A DNA stretch of 64,000 bases from Pyrrhoderma lamaoense (lineage: Eukaryota; Basidiomycota; Agaricomycetes; Hymenochaetales; Hymenochaetaceae): positions 1,364,001 to 1,428,000 of the forward strand of contig NBAZ01000008.1 of the NCBI GenBank assembly GCA_002794735.1, in the 5' to 3' direction. The stretch's first letter is position 1. Each line of letters starts with the position of its first letter. The notes beneath the pieces are model-generated. The model saw only the letters and a program-made list of their open reading frames with translations, was not told the origin of the DNA and did no database searches. The position numbers and the translations under genes were made by a program. Below are positions 25,200 through 37,084 of the stretch, one piece after another.

Positions 25200-27391
25200 A
25201 TGTTAAAGAACGTCCATCACTTTTTACCGGCTCATGCAAAGACAAGTCTCAAAAGGCTAGCTTCCACTAAAGTCTCGTCTCCTCCAGATGCTTCCGTCCA
25301 TTTTGTGCTTCATGGTGCATCGGAGGGGTCCTCAACAGCCGTCCAGAAACTCTGGTCAACTGCTTGTACTTCAGGATCGCCCAAAGCTCTTGACACGAGA
25401 CTACTTTTTAGTGAAAACTCTCTGACAAGCATTGTAAGCATCGGAGATGCATCGTCATGGGGAAAAATGCCTAGTACTGCACGCAGAGAGACGGTGAGGA
25501 AGGCCGCTGGAAGCGCAGTGGGGAGGATACGTGATGTTGCCATTAGTTCGGGTGTAAGAAAAATACGTCTGGAGGATGTGGATGATGTCATGGATGTTCA
25601 TGCTGCTGCTGTGGGTGCTAAACTTGGCTTACACTCATTCAGTCTTAAGACAGACAAAAATGCTAATCCAGGAAAAGGTGATTTGGCATGAATCAGAGCG
25701 TAATAGATCCTAATGAAATTTCTAGACATGACGGTCAGCTTCTCTAATGAGAGAAAAATGGAAGAATGGAATAGAGGCACTCTTTACGCAGAAGCACAAA
25801 TTCTTGCACGAGAGGCATGTTCTTCGTTTCTCAGTTGCTCCGTTTTTCTGTTAAATCGCCCATCTTAGCTTACTGAACTACCAGCAAATATGTTAACCCC
25901 AACTGTATTATTATGTCTTTCTCAAGTACACTGGAAAAACTCATGTGTTTTCGTAGCTGTTCTGCGAGCGTATCAAGAAGGAATCGGAAGGGCTTAATAA
26001 TATCGAGCTCATCGTACGTGATGAAGGTAAAGGACAATGATAACCTTTCAATATCCACTGAATAACTTTTACAACTAGCTTGGGCCCGTGATCATGGCAT
26101 GGTACGCTTACAATAACGGGTTCTTCCCCTTTGACTAAACGACCATCTTAGCAATCCTTCCTGAGTGTCACGAAAGGCACAGCGGAGCCCGCTAAACTCC
26201 TTGAAATGTACGACTTTTCTGCGGTAATCACAGCATCTGAATAACATTCAATCTCGCTAGACATTATAAGGGTGCTGGATCGGATGATCAGCCTTTGGCT
26301 TTCGTTGGTAAAGGTGTTACATTCGACTCAGGAGGAATTTCTCTTAAACCGGGTTCCGTACGTCTCTTGGTTTCGTTGTCAGAGTCTATATTTATATCTC
26401 TTTTAGGGTATGAAGCTGATGCGTGGTGATATGGGTGGTGCGGCCTCGGTTTGTGCAGCAATACTTGGGATTGCTCGTTTACGGTTGCCTATCAACATGG
26501 TCGCGGTGGTACCGCTCTGCGAGAATATGCCTGGTCCTGCCGCGAGTAAACCCGGTGATATGTATGTACCAAGACACATACAAAATTCTCCTCAACTTCA
26601 GTTGACTAGCTACCTACTAGAATACGTGCGATGAACGGCAAAACAATTGAGATTGATAATACGGATGCTGAAGGACGATTGATTTTAGCAGGTATACTAT
26701 TTAATTCTTATATCTGGTGTCTATTTTCTGTCTAACTTTCTATATAGACGCATTGTACTACGCATCAACAAAATTCAACCCTCACACAATAATTGATGTC
26801 GCTACATTGACTGGGTAAATAAAAAAATCTTCTCTCGTTCCATAATGTGTTCTGACTGTCGTTGATGATAGAGCCATGTCAATAGCTCTTGGGGTGTATA
26901 CTCTGGTGTTTTTTCGGTAAACTTCACTAAAAGATTCATTCCAAATCTATGCGCTCATAAAGTATCATCAGTCGTCAGACGATTTATGGGATGAATTACG
27001 CGTTTCAGGTGCGCATGAACATGACCGGTTCTGGCGTATGCCACTAGACGACGAATACTCATCTCAAATTACGGGTTCGAATGCGGATCTTTGTAATGTT
27101 GGTGGTCGTTCTGGGGATCATGCACCGCTGCCTTGTTCCTTAAATCCTTTGTTGATGGTATTGATGAGAAGAATGGAATCGCCGATAAATGCCGTTGGGC
27201 GCATATTGACATCGCAGGATCAATGGAAGCTGACAAACCATCACCCTATCAGTACAGGGGTATGACAGGTCGCCCCACGAGGTATCTACACTTTGCCTTC
27301 TTTCAGTTATAGCACGCTCACAACATCTTTCGCCTGTAGAGCTTTGATAGAATTCGCCCGGCGATCGTCGGAGAAAAGAAGAGATGAGTGA
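25200..27391 (+). CDS. leucyl aminopeptidase, peptidase family M17
   Basis: Two-metal exopeptidase that removes N-terminal hydrophobic residues; the family forms hexamers. Order: variable N-domain ([18 protein letters not shown], then [14 protein letters not shown]), [48 protein letters not shown] and [19 protein letters not shown]. The metal/catalytic block [19 protein letters not shown] comes next, followed by [15 protein letters not shown], the family signature NTDAEGRL and [12 protein letters not shown]. The C-terminal block [22 protein letters not shown] is broken in the DNA and restored by adding one G to GGGG at 27113-27116. After it, [20 protein letters not shown] and GMTGRPTR lead to [17 protein letters not shown] and the stop at 27389-27391. 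The Leu/Ser/Arg-rich N-terminus might target mitochondria. All metal ligands I can identify are present. Confidence 0.85.
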
Positions 27392-27895
27392 ACTGCGCGG
27401 GTTTCTAATTTGTGGCTATCTTGAACCAATTACAATTTTAGATTACCTAGATAATTGAGTTACGTATAATAATGATCCATAATACAAGTCGTTTTCACAA
27501 TCTCTGGCAGCTCTACAGTCATTAGAAAGAGAGAAAAACACGCAAAATAATAGTTTCTTGATAAAATAGTTTCCTTCAATCAGTCTTAAACTTTGATTAA
27601 TGTATCTGAATTCGGCTTTGAAAAACTATTCTGTGTTGTAGTAGTGAACGAGGACATGTCTCTTTCGGTTTGTGAGCACAATTTTTGTTTAGTAATACTG
27701 TACCTGCCGCAATCTGTTTCCACTTTCACAAAACTTTAGATCACTAATCAACAAAAAGGGGATGGTAGACACGGTGAAAATATCAGGGTTCTTGGATTCT
27801 GGGTTCGTTATAAATACTGGGCCAGAATATAGGATAGCTATATCACTTCTCAAAGTATTTCTCTGAGCTAAACCCCACCTAGTATCACTAAAGCC
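27392..27895. other. intergenic upstream of SDR copy 1
   Basis: 504 nt, AT-rich, holding the terminator of the aminopeptidase gene and the promoter of the first SDR gene. Confidence 0.4.
27809..27816 (+). promoter_or_regulatory. TATA box of SDR copy 1
   Basis: TATAAATA about 80 nt before the ATG at 27896, a usual distance in fungi. Confidence 0.5.
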
Positions 27896-28826
27896 ATGAC
27901 TACCTTGATCAACAAGAAAATCTTAATCATAGGAGGCTCTTCTGGAATCGGGTATGGAGTCGCGAAAGCTGCACTTCTTTCACGCGCTTCTCACGTTACC
28001 ATTGCTTCATCGTCTCAAGAGCGAGTGAACAATGCGCTTGTGAGGTTGAAGGAGGAAGTAGCTGCTGCTTCCCTCGAGCGAGACTTGCCAGCAAACGGTA
28101 CTCTTACAGGAGAAGTTGTCAATGCTACGGATTCTGCTTCAGTCAAAGCGTTCATGGAACGCATTGGCGAAGTGGATCATCTTGTGTGGTCGAGTGGCGA
28201 TGGCTTGAGGCTCGGATTTCCTAATATAGACCTAGACAAAAACAGAGGTAAATAATCTATGAATATAAGATATACACTATTATTTAACAGAGCTTTATTG
28301 TAGACTTATTTGACGTCCACTTTTGGGGTGCACTGACGGCTATTCAAGCTGCTAAAATTCGGCAGGGAGGTTCCATATCGCTCACAGTTGGTATGTAATG
28401 ATCTCTTCAGATAAAGGGGTGGGTACTAATAATCTACTAATGAAGGAACTGTTGTTATAAAGCCTGGACAATCTTGGTCCTTGGTCGCTGGATTGTTAGG
28501 TGCTGTTGACTCCGTCACACGTGGTCTTGCGGTTGATATGGCTCCTGTACGGGTTAATGCGGTTTGCCCTGGTCTTGTCAAGACAGAGGTATGTTATGAA
28601 CTTGACTCACTGGGTCCCTTCATTCATGACATGTTATTTCTATTAGCTTTGGAATTCGATTCCTGAAGATAAGAGAAATGACCTCTATGAGGGACACGCG
28701 CAGAAGCTTCTTGTTCGTCACGTAGCCACTCCTGACGAGATTGCCGAAGCGTACTTATTCTTGATGAAATGTCCCTATATTACGGGTCAGCGCATTGAAG
28801 TAGATGGGGGCGTTTTGTTTGCTTAG
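27896..28826 (+). CDS. SDR-family oxidoreductase, tandem copy 1
   Basis: Rossmann-fold short-chain dehydrogenase/reductase. Exons 27896-28247, 28304-28390, 28446-28588 and 28647-28826; all introns are GT-AG and in phase. The cofactor loop is IIGGSSGIGYGVAKAAL. After it come WSSGDGLRLGFPN, DLFDVHFWGALTAIQAAKI, GLAVDMAPVRVNAVCPGLVK and a C-terminal ITGQRIEVDGGVLFA. The classical active-site YxxxK is absent: where YSASKAAV is expected the protein reads VAGLLGAV. About 250 residues, normal for the family. It is nearly duplicated by the gene at 29678. It may be a member of the divergent SDR group without the catalytic Tyr-Lys pair, or a cofactor-binding protein without classical activity. Substrate unknown. 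Confidence 0.85.
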
Positions 28827-29677
28827 TTGCATAAATTGCGACAGAGAGTATATTTACAAAAGTTTCTGTTCAGTACAGCACGGAATTTAAAAATAGTTAA
28901 AAGATTGTCTGATTATTATTACGATTGGTATTTCAATATTTTCAATCTTAGGGAGGACACCAGGATTGTACGGAAGGTTGGATAACGCGTGACAGCCGAT
29001 ATTTACTTCAAGTAATACTTGCAAGTTTGTTCTGGAATAGGAGTTAGATTACGTCATTCGCATCAAGTTGATTTCTGCATCAGAAAGCATTTCGGGCACA
29101 ACGATATCCTCAGGCTGTCTTGGGTCCCACTATAACGTTGATTCTTTTGGTAAGGTGAAGATCTTGGCTACTCGGGCTGCAAACCTCCCTGTTAGAGGAT
29201 TGCCAATAGTTGGTCATTCAAGGAATAGGTATGTTAGGTGATGTAGGGGGTCCCTTAATTTGCATGTCTTCAGAACTCTGAGATGCTTTGTAATGCGTGC
29301 TTAGTTTCTTATTGCGCAAGAGTCCAATGTTGTTTGACGTTTCTGAGAGCTTCATTGGGGATTAATAGCTCAATAACTCAATACCTACTGTCTATATACT
29401 GAATAACCATCTTTTAAACAGTGTTCACGGGCGATGTTGAACCTGTGAAAATTCTGTGATATTTAGGAGTGTTTTCCGCTAATCTGGGCTCAACTAACCA
29501 AAATACTACTTCCATTCTCACTCTCCAACTTTCACTGTCTCAGTAATCAACTAGTGGGAACTGACTAATGATAGGATGATTAATCATACTCTAGACTCAT
29601 CTTAAATACCAATGATTGCCACTTCTCTGGATGTAGAAACCCTCTGAGCTGGTCCTGTACTAGTATCCTTCACTACT
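28827..29677. other. spacer between SDR copies with a decayed reading-frame fragment
   Basis: 851 nt. On the - strand at roughly 29050-29225 a frame reads PTIGNPLTGRFAARVAKIFT, LPKESTL, stop, WDPRQPEDIVVPEMLSDAEI. It is protein-like and has one in-frame stop and no start or splice context I could confirm. I do not recognise the family. The rest is AT-rich and holds the promoter of the second SDR copy. Confidence 0.3.
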
Positions 29678-30643
29678 ATGAGTACTCTAACTAATAAAAC
29701 TGTATTGGTCATTGGAGGTTCTTCAGGAATTGGATATGGGGTTGCAAAAGCCGCACTTCTCGAACGCGCTTCTCATGTCATCATTGCTTCATCGTCTCAG
29801 GAACGAGTAAATAACGCACTTGTGAGATTAAAGGCTGAAGTAGCCACTGCGTCACAGGAACTGGGCTTACCAGCAGAAGGTATACTATCGGGTGAAGTTG
29901 TAGACGCTAAGGATTCTGCCTCAGTTGTGGCATTTATGGAACGTGTTGGTGAAGTAGACCACTTTATATGGTCAAGTGGAGACGGCTTGAGACTTGGGTT
30001 CCCTAATGTAGACTTGGATAAGAATAAAGGTAGATGCATCTCTCAATTTATATAGCTTTAGTTCATGAGCACCATTGATTTTCAATACGTCACTACAAGA
30101 CTTATTTGATGTGCGGTTTTGGGGTGCACTCACGGCCATTCAAACTGCTAAAATTCGCCAGGGAGGTTCTATAACACTTACTGTTGGTATGGCTTTTAAT
30201 GGTTCAGCCCAACTATATCATTGAAAACTAATGCATTAATGGAACAGGATCCGTTGTTGTGAAGCCTGGACAGTCTTGGTCCCTGGCTGCCGGACTTATG
30301 GGTGCTGTCGATTCAGTCACACGCGGCCTCGCAGTTGATATGGCACCTATACGGGTTAACGCTGTTTGCCCCGGTCTTGTTAAGACAGAGGTATGTTGTG
30401 ATTTTCAATCACTCAATAACCACATGCATGTCCCCTCCAGTCTGTTCATACAAATGCCTACAGTTGTGGGATCCCATGCCTGAAGACAAAAGAAATGACC
30501 TTTACGAAGCATATGCGAAAAAGTTACTGGTTCGTCATGTAGCCTCTCCTGACGAGATTGCGGAAGCATATATATTTTTGATGAAATGCCCCTATATTAC
30601 GGGCCAGCGGATTGAGGTTGACGGAGGAGTAAAGTTTACTTAG
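29678..30643 (+). CDS. SDR-family oxidoreductase, tandem copy 2
   Basis: Paralog of the gene at 27896 with the same four-exon structure and intron positions (exon 1 ends in DKNKG; later exons begin DLFDVRFWGALTAIQTAKI, GSVVVKPGQSWSL and LWDPMPEDKRNDLYEAYAKK). The cofactor loop is VIGGSSGIGYGVAKAAL. The tail ITGQRIEVDGGVKFT ends at 30643. It also lacks YxxxK, with AAGLMGAV at that position. Most differences from copy 1 are conservative (for example SRASHVTIASS versus ERASHVIIASS), so both copies look maintained by selection rather than one decaying. Convergent with the importin gene, 238 nt apart. Confidence 0.85.
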
Positions 30644-30881
30644 TTGAAATGGAAAACACAGTAAATAGTATGTTCATATTGTTGTCTGTTATCTAAGCAT
30701 TAGTTACGTGAATTGTACAAGTCAATTAAAATATGCAAGATTCTAACACAATTGAGTACATTAGAAAGTATACACTTTATACACAGCATTGTAGTAAGAA
30801 ATAATAAAAAAAGGGGAAAGGATCGATAACAAATAACATATAGTCAAAAGTTGATGAATTTTGGCGCACAGGTTACAAAAA

Positions 30882-33800
30882 TTAATCTGTATCTTCTGAA
30901 TCAGATCGGATTCCCAGATCTTTTACACTTCCGACAGCAACAAGCAAAGGGTGACTTGAGTCGAACAACTTTAGCAACCTAGATATTTCATCGAGAGCAA
31001 AGTCTTCTAGCTCTTCCATCAATGCCATATCTTCACGTTCTTCTTCCAGATCGTCTGTATTTGGGACATTCCTTTCCTGACTTCCATTCACACTTCCACT
31101 CCTACTCCTGCTGCTACTCCTACTCCTTGTTAGACCTAACCGCCTAGATCTTCCTTTTCTCTTATCTGCAAGACCTTGCAACTGGTACCGCACAGCATCA
31201 AGAATACCATTCCTCAGATCTTGTGGTAAAGCGTCAGCAGGTTTGGCTCCTAATTCTCCTGCATTGTTATTACTTCCTCCACTACTACTACCTCCAGCAA
31301 CAAGTACACAATCTGCTAAACATCGGAAGAGTGAAGCAAGGAAAGAAGCATCCGGTTCTGTGCGAGCTGAAGTGATTACTTGTGCAAAGACAGCACTAAG
31401 CATTTGAGGAGTCAGTGTCCCAGACTGTTTCCCGCACACAAGGAGCATTGGAATAACCCTGTAGATAACAGATATTGAAAAGTAAGCGAAGTTCAAAGGA
31501 GGTTAAGTAATATACAAACATGGCACAAGCTTCTCGGACTCCTTCATGAAATAAGAATTTCAATGAGGGCAGGACAAGCTCAAGAGACTGAGGTAAGTAG
31601 GGAGCAAAACGTGAGCCTAACGTAGACACATAGATAACAAGCGTTTCAAACGCCTGACACTTTTCTTCGATCACACTCGTCCTTATTCCAACCTGCTGTC
31701 CGTCAAGAGACATTGTCTCCCAGCCATCGCGTTCCTCGACTGAACCATCTTCATCATCTTGTTAACCGGTTAGTGAAAGAGCTAATGAAACAGTCTAAAT
31801 ATTGACATACCCCATACTGAAACATCTGCCTTTGCACTCGCAGCGTGGAGAAGAGGTGGCATCACGACGGGAAGATAAGGCTCGAATTCTGGGCCTAGAG
31901 CCTGGCACACCTTTGCCCACGTTGCAATGAGATAGTGTGTTAACATGGTATCCTCAGGGTCCACGGGGCTATCTATAAACCATTAAGTTAAAATGACAAA
32001 ACAAACGAGTTAACTACATCCATACTTTGAATCTGCATGAGCAATTCAACAAATTCGGCGGCATCGGGTCGGAAAGTGTCGCGCCCAACAGCGATGGCTA
32101 TCAAACCTGCACACTCCATAGCTTTCCATCGCAGCTTCTTATGATCCCCAGCACTTCCCGCATTCCGCAAGACATTCATAAGCAACGGCATAATGTTGCT
32201 GTAATGTCGTCCGAATGCACCCTCACTCGCGTCTGCAACCATTGCGAGAGTAGTCACAGCTTGCTCTTGGACATAGTTTTTCACCTTTCCATCAACTGGC
32301 GACACTTGAGGTTCAAGAAGACGCATAAGAGAACCGACTAGGGGATCTAAGTACGGTATTAAAGCGTCCCTTGATACTCCCTCACATACATTAATGAGAG
32401 CTGCTGCCGCATGGGAATGCACCCGGGGTTCAGGAGCAGCAAGCGTCCGTAGAAGTGCTCCAAAGACCTCATTTGGATGTCGAGCTTGTAAAACATCCTC
32501 AAGATCCGTGCATAATTGACCAATGCACTGACAGGCAGCATGTCTCACGCGAGGATGGGGATCGCTAAACGCAGGAACTACGAGCGCAACAACACGAGCA
32601 AGCTCTGACTCAACTACCCGGGAGCCACCTTCCCCCATCGCAGCGATTGCGGACAAGGCACCATGACGTAGACGCCAATCAGGTGACGCAAGCATTCCTG
32701 GGATATACTGGAATGCCAGCGCGAGAATAGGAGAGCCGGCAAAGGCACATGAAAGACGGTCGAGAGCTTGTTCAAAAACATGGGGATAAGTAGAATCAGT
32801 TGGATCATTAGCAGGATCAGCATCTAGCCAGGTTGCAAGTGTCTCTTCGTCATCTGGAAGCTCTGCGACTCCTTCAAGACAAGCACGAACAAGAGCAGCT
32901 AGCCAACCGTCAACGCGCCGGACGAGTGATGGCCGGGCTTCGCTTAAGGACACCATCAGTTCCAATGCAGCATGGCGGATATCTTCTCGCTCATCGTCAT
33001 CATCATCATCTCCGTGGACATCAGTAATTCCAGAGGTTGGGGAAATTGGAAGGCACTGCCTCCACTAGTTGGAAAGGGCCGAGCTACTGTTGGTGTGGGA
33101 CCCGCGTCGTATTCTTTCTTGTTAAGTATAAGACCAGGTAGGAAGCGTAGAAGATCAAGAAAATGTGGAGCAAATAAAGTAGGATGGGAAGATGCGAGAG
33201 GAGTAAGTGTATTAAGGAAACGTGTCGTATGCGAAGGGGGACATGCTGGGAGAGTTGCAAGAGCACGACCAAGTAAAGTCGAATGTGTAGTCGAGGGCGA
33301 GAGAGAGGACGTATTGCTAAGGGATGCAACTGTTGCTTTCAAAGCGGCGAGGCGAACCTTATTCAAGCACCAATCTTTAGAGGACTGCAGACAACAACAG
33401 AAAGAATTTAGAAGAGTTTGGGGTCTCACTTACTTCGATTGAGTTATCAGCCAAGCCACGGACAAAAATTTCGGATGGTGCATCATTGACAAGAACCTGA
33501 CAACGCTCTAGTATTCTATATGCACATTCTCTTGCGCTTGGTGTGCCACCTATAGAGCGAAAGACTGCACCCTGGAGAGCTGGCCAGGGGCGGCCACGCT
33601 GAAAGGACGCATTTGCAAGTTCTGTGACCGTATCTGCAGCTTTGGTCTTCACACTCGGTACTTGTTCATTGCTTAGTGCCTGCAAGACAATTTTCTCGAG
33701 GGCATCTCTTGTTTGCTCTGAGAGGTGATCATATAGTGTTAAGCGAGGGCCTGGAGATGAAGATGATGAACTGGCGGCAGATGCGTCTCCATTAGTGAAA

Positions 33801-34126
33801 GCTTGAGGTGGACGGAAAAGGAGACGTCTTAGAAGAATGAGTGCAAATGAACGCATCTGCTCGTCAGGTGCAGTTGTGGTGAAATTAGCCATAGCAAGAA
33901 TGTAGAGTTCTGGCGTTTGTGCAAGTCTCTCATTGACGACAATTTCAGCACTAATAATAAGTACATGAGTTGAATCAGGATATCAGTATTAGAAGATAAA
34001 GCTGAGATTATAATATTAAACATACTTTTGGCGTATATCATTATCTCCGAGAACAAGATTCGAAAGGATTTGCGTGAGTTCATCGGAAACGTTTTGAGGG
34101 ACGCTGACCGTCGCCGATGGGTCCAT
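30882..34126 (-). CDS. importin-5 / karyopherin beta-3 (Pse1/Kap121-like)
   Basis: Nuclear transport receptor made of HEAT repeats; binds cargo in the cytoplasm and releases it to Ran-GTP in the nucleus. Begins MDPSATVSVPQNVSDELTQI. HEAT segments include ARECAYRILERCQVL, VRLAALKATVASL, LRHGALSAIAAMGEG, PRVRHAACQCIGQLCTDLED, KKLRWKAMECAGLIAIAVGR and GIRTSVIEEKCQAFETLVIY. It ends HPLLVAVGSVKDLG and SDSEDTD, as expected for the family. An Arg/Ser-rich segment (LTRSRSSSRSRSGS, about 31090-31150) sits in the C-terminal part. The acidic loop GITDVHGDDDDDDE is out of frame with the preceding FQFP and is restored by adding one C to the coding-strand CCCC (GGGG at 33039-33042). Essential housekeeping gene, so the break is very probably a sequence error. 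Confidence 0.9.
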
Positions 34127-35276
34127 TGTCGGCGTCGTTCAATTGCTAGTGTTCTCTTCTGATCATGCGCGCGGAATGCATACAAACAGCAGCTTTTCTG
34201 TGGGCGATGGGCAGCTAAATATGGCAGCCAGTTCTCAAGTATGACTAAGCACTCTTTAGAGTTTTGATTCCGATCCCTATTGAGATCTGGCTGCCCTTTT
34301 CTCATCATTACTAGTATATGCTCTTGATGCGCATCTAGCCTCCAGAGGGATGCTATACTGGGTACTGCATATTGAATGGTAAGCAAAAAGAAAAGAGATA
34401 GGAAAGAAGAAGGAGAAGGAGAAGGGGAAGGGGAAGGGGAAGGAAGAAGAAAAAAAGGTTCTTCGCATACAGCAGAGGCTACTGCAAAAACTTGTCGTGA
34501 CGCTGCTCCATTTTCTTGAAACATCTCGCTACAAATGGAGAACGAGCCATAGTAATTGTTTGTCAATGGCCCGGCAACCGTTTCAGGCCTCCGTGGTAAC
34601 CTGCTTAGTACAAGCGGTGGCAAGTATCCTATTCTAGCCGTGTCACGTTCTATTTTCCCGTTCTTAGACATTTATTCCTCTAAATAAACATGATTTCACT
34701 ATCCAGCGTATGCGTTTACCGCGCCGAGTCAGTCGAAGAATTTTCTTGATAGAAGGTAAAGACGAGGAATGGGTTTCTCGACAAGAATTTTTAAAATTAG
34801 TTAGCCACGAAACTCCGCAAAAGCCTAAAGAAAAGGTATCACCGAATCACTGATACTGTTCTTTCTTCCACACAGACAAGTGTCTGTAGAGATTTGTAAA
34901 CCAAAGGCATAGATCCGGACGATTTCTGCTCCCGAGCATCACCCGGAAGCAAACGGGCTTTCAAGGGGAATGATAAATTTTTGAATGCGATTTTCTGATC
35001 ACTCGGTGTTATCGTCAATATTCAATAGCTAACAATTTGAGCGGGATAATTATCTTATCCCGAGTGACCCCCAGAAATTATGTGACATCTATGAGGCGTT
35101 GCACAGTTCCTCAGAAGAATCATAGTCCCTCTACATGCTTCTCGATATCGGTTATTTGTCCCATATTAAAGCCTCATTAAATAGATCCGTGGAATCTTTG
35201 TCTGGCCCCCAGTACCACCGCTGCTTGTATCTCATTCAATTTTATAGAGCATATTTTCTCTTTTCTCCCTTCCAAA
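34127..35276. other. divergent promoter region, importin / DUF6534 copy C
   Basis: Contains a (GGGGAA)n-like purine tract near 34410-34440. A - strand frame open from 34671 (MSKNGKIERDTARIGYLPPL) runs into the importin gene in another frame; it may be a 5'-leader coincidence. A small + strand ORF is listed separately. Confidence 0.4.
34710..34853 (+). CDS. possible small ORF of 47 codons
   Basis: ATG at 34710 gives MRLPRRVSRRIFLIEGKDEE, then WVSRQEFLKLVSHETPQKPK, EKVSPNH and stop. The composition is protein-like. A GTATCA donor follows KEK and a good CTGAT...CACACAG acceptor lies 40 nt on, which would change the last residues to TSVCRDL. No family recognised; could be chance. Confidence 0.2.
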   Translation: MRLPRRVSRRIFLIEGKDEEWVSRQEFLKLVSHETPQKPKEKVSPNH

Positions 35277-37084
35277 ATGTCCAGTTCAAATTATACATTC
35301 GTAGCATATACCGAATCTCCTATTGCAGTATCGTAGGTGCTACTTGTTCTTGCACATTAACCTTTACTAAATTTCGTTTGTACAGACATGGTCCTATTTT
35401 GGTACGTTTCTTCACCATTCCAAGTCTCTTCGTTACATTTTAAAGTAACTATTGTAGGTCGGAATATTTATGAGCACTCTCTTGTATGGCGCATCCATGG
35501 TTCAGGTCAGTAGACTGTCTATATTCGGCGGAACCTCGTCATTAACAGAGGGGCCCTCAAGATATGGAACTACTTCTCTGTTTATAAATAGTATGTATCG
35601 ATTGTTCTAGAGTCGGTAGTCCTATACTCATGGTTTTTAGTGATCCTTTATGGATGAAGCTTTATGTATGTCTCCCGATCTTGGAAACTGGATATAAACC
35701 TTCATAAACACTGTGATTAGGTCGGCGTACTATTATTAGAAGACTCAATAAACACTGCTTTCGCAATAGCTTGGATATATGGTCTCCTTATTACAAACTT
35801 TGGTGAGTCAATTAAGGTGTTATCATAGCTATCAAAAGTTAACTTGTTCATAGGAAACATCGAACCATTTGGACTTTCTAACTGGCGTAAGTAAATTTAC
35901 ATATCATCCATTTTTGTAGCTAAGTACTGTAGTTCTCGAGACGGATCCATTGCTTGGGGGTATCATCGCGTTTTCCAGCCAAGCCTTCTTCACCTGGCGC
36001 CTCCACTGTCTCGTTAAACAGTGGTGGGTTCCCGTTCTCATTTTAGTACCATCACTAGCAGGGGCGGGTACGTTATTCCGGGTTATTTTTCCACCTCAAA
36101 TTCTCTCACTGATATGTACCCCTTGTTGTTTTAGCTGGGGAATAAGTGCTGCAATTGGTGCGTTTCATCTTTTCTCAATCTTCTCCTACTTAAGGTGTTT
36201 TAGTTCTCAAATACCATCCCGACTTGAGTGATCTCCAGCGGTACACTCCTTATCTATACTTTTGGTTGATACCTACCGTTGCCGCGGACTTTATTATCAC
36301 AGGAATGATGATACATTTCCTGGTATGTTAATCCTCGAATATTCTTAGGCAGAGGATATAATCTACTCTATACAGAGACAAAGAAGGACTAGATTTGCCA
36401 AGACTGAGAGCATATTGAATAAGATCATTCGTCGTGAGTGTTAATGTGATTTAAGAACTTGGATATGTATATAACTTTTTGCTTTCAGTCGCAATTCAGT
36501 CCTGCTTATTGACTACTCTTGGTGAGTCTCGGCAGCCGACCTTCTTCCTGTCCTCATGATGGTTTCTGATTTACCTGAAGTTACCACGGCGGATATTGTT
36601 TCCTTCGTTGTTACGGTATGTTTCTTTGCTGGGCGTTATACATTCTTAAACCTAATTCTATTTGATTTACGACTAAATAGACGAAACCTATTCATATCGC
36701 ATTCTCATACTGCACCCCAAAACTATACACAAACTCTGTTCTATCATCTTTAAACTCCCGACCTAATAGGAAGTTCGAAAATAATGAACAATGGGAAATA
36801 CCATCTACTAGTGGTCACCAAGAAATTTCTCTTTCGGATATAAGAGCTCAGCGTAATGGTAGTAATAATGATGCATATGCATCTCAAAATATGGCCGGTA
36901 CCAAGTCTGGTGGAGCGGAGGTATGTGTCTATATTACAGCTCGATCAAATCATTATGGAGACTCAATCTTGCCTAGGTCTTTATCGATGTGACTACACAC
37001 GTTGCTCACGATAGTCCCAAAGGAAAGTATATGCAGGACGACGACGATAGTCTTCCAGGTACTCATGCACACGCCCAACAATAA
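35277..37084 (+). CDS. DUF6534-type seven-helix membrane protein with acidic tail (copy C)
   Basis: Exon 1 (35277-35332) encodes MSSSNYTFVAYTESPIAVS; exon 2 HGPILV; then GIFMSTLLYGASMVQ, DPLWMKLY, GVLLLEDSINTAFAIAWIYG and GNIEPFGLSNW. Next are DPLLGGIIAFSSQAFFTWRL, HCLVKQWWVPVLILVPSLAG, HPDLSDLQRYTPYLYFWLIP, RFAKTESILNKIIR and AIQSCLLTTLG. The 3' part has TTADIVSFVVT, TPKLYTNSVLSSLNSRPNRK and ENNEQWEIPSTSGHQE. The last exon reads VFIDVTTHVAHDSPKGK and QDDDDSLPGTHAHAQQ. It is most similar to copy A (15731) in both helices and tail. Function unknown; about seven hydrophobic segments followed by roughly 100 hydrophilic residues. Confidence 0.8.

Noticed and set aside
33829..34671. 280-codon - strand frame overlapping the importin 5' end
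   Set aside because: Its 3' half overlaps importin exons 1-2 in another frame, and the rest runs through a purine/pyrimidine repeat. No family features.
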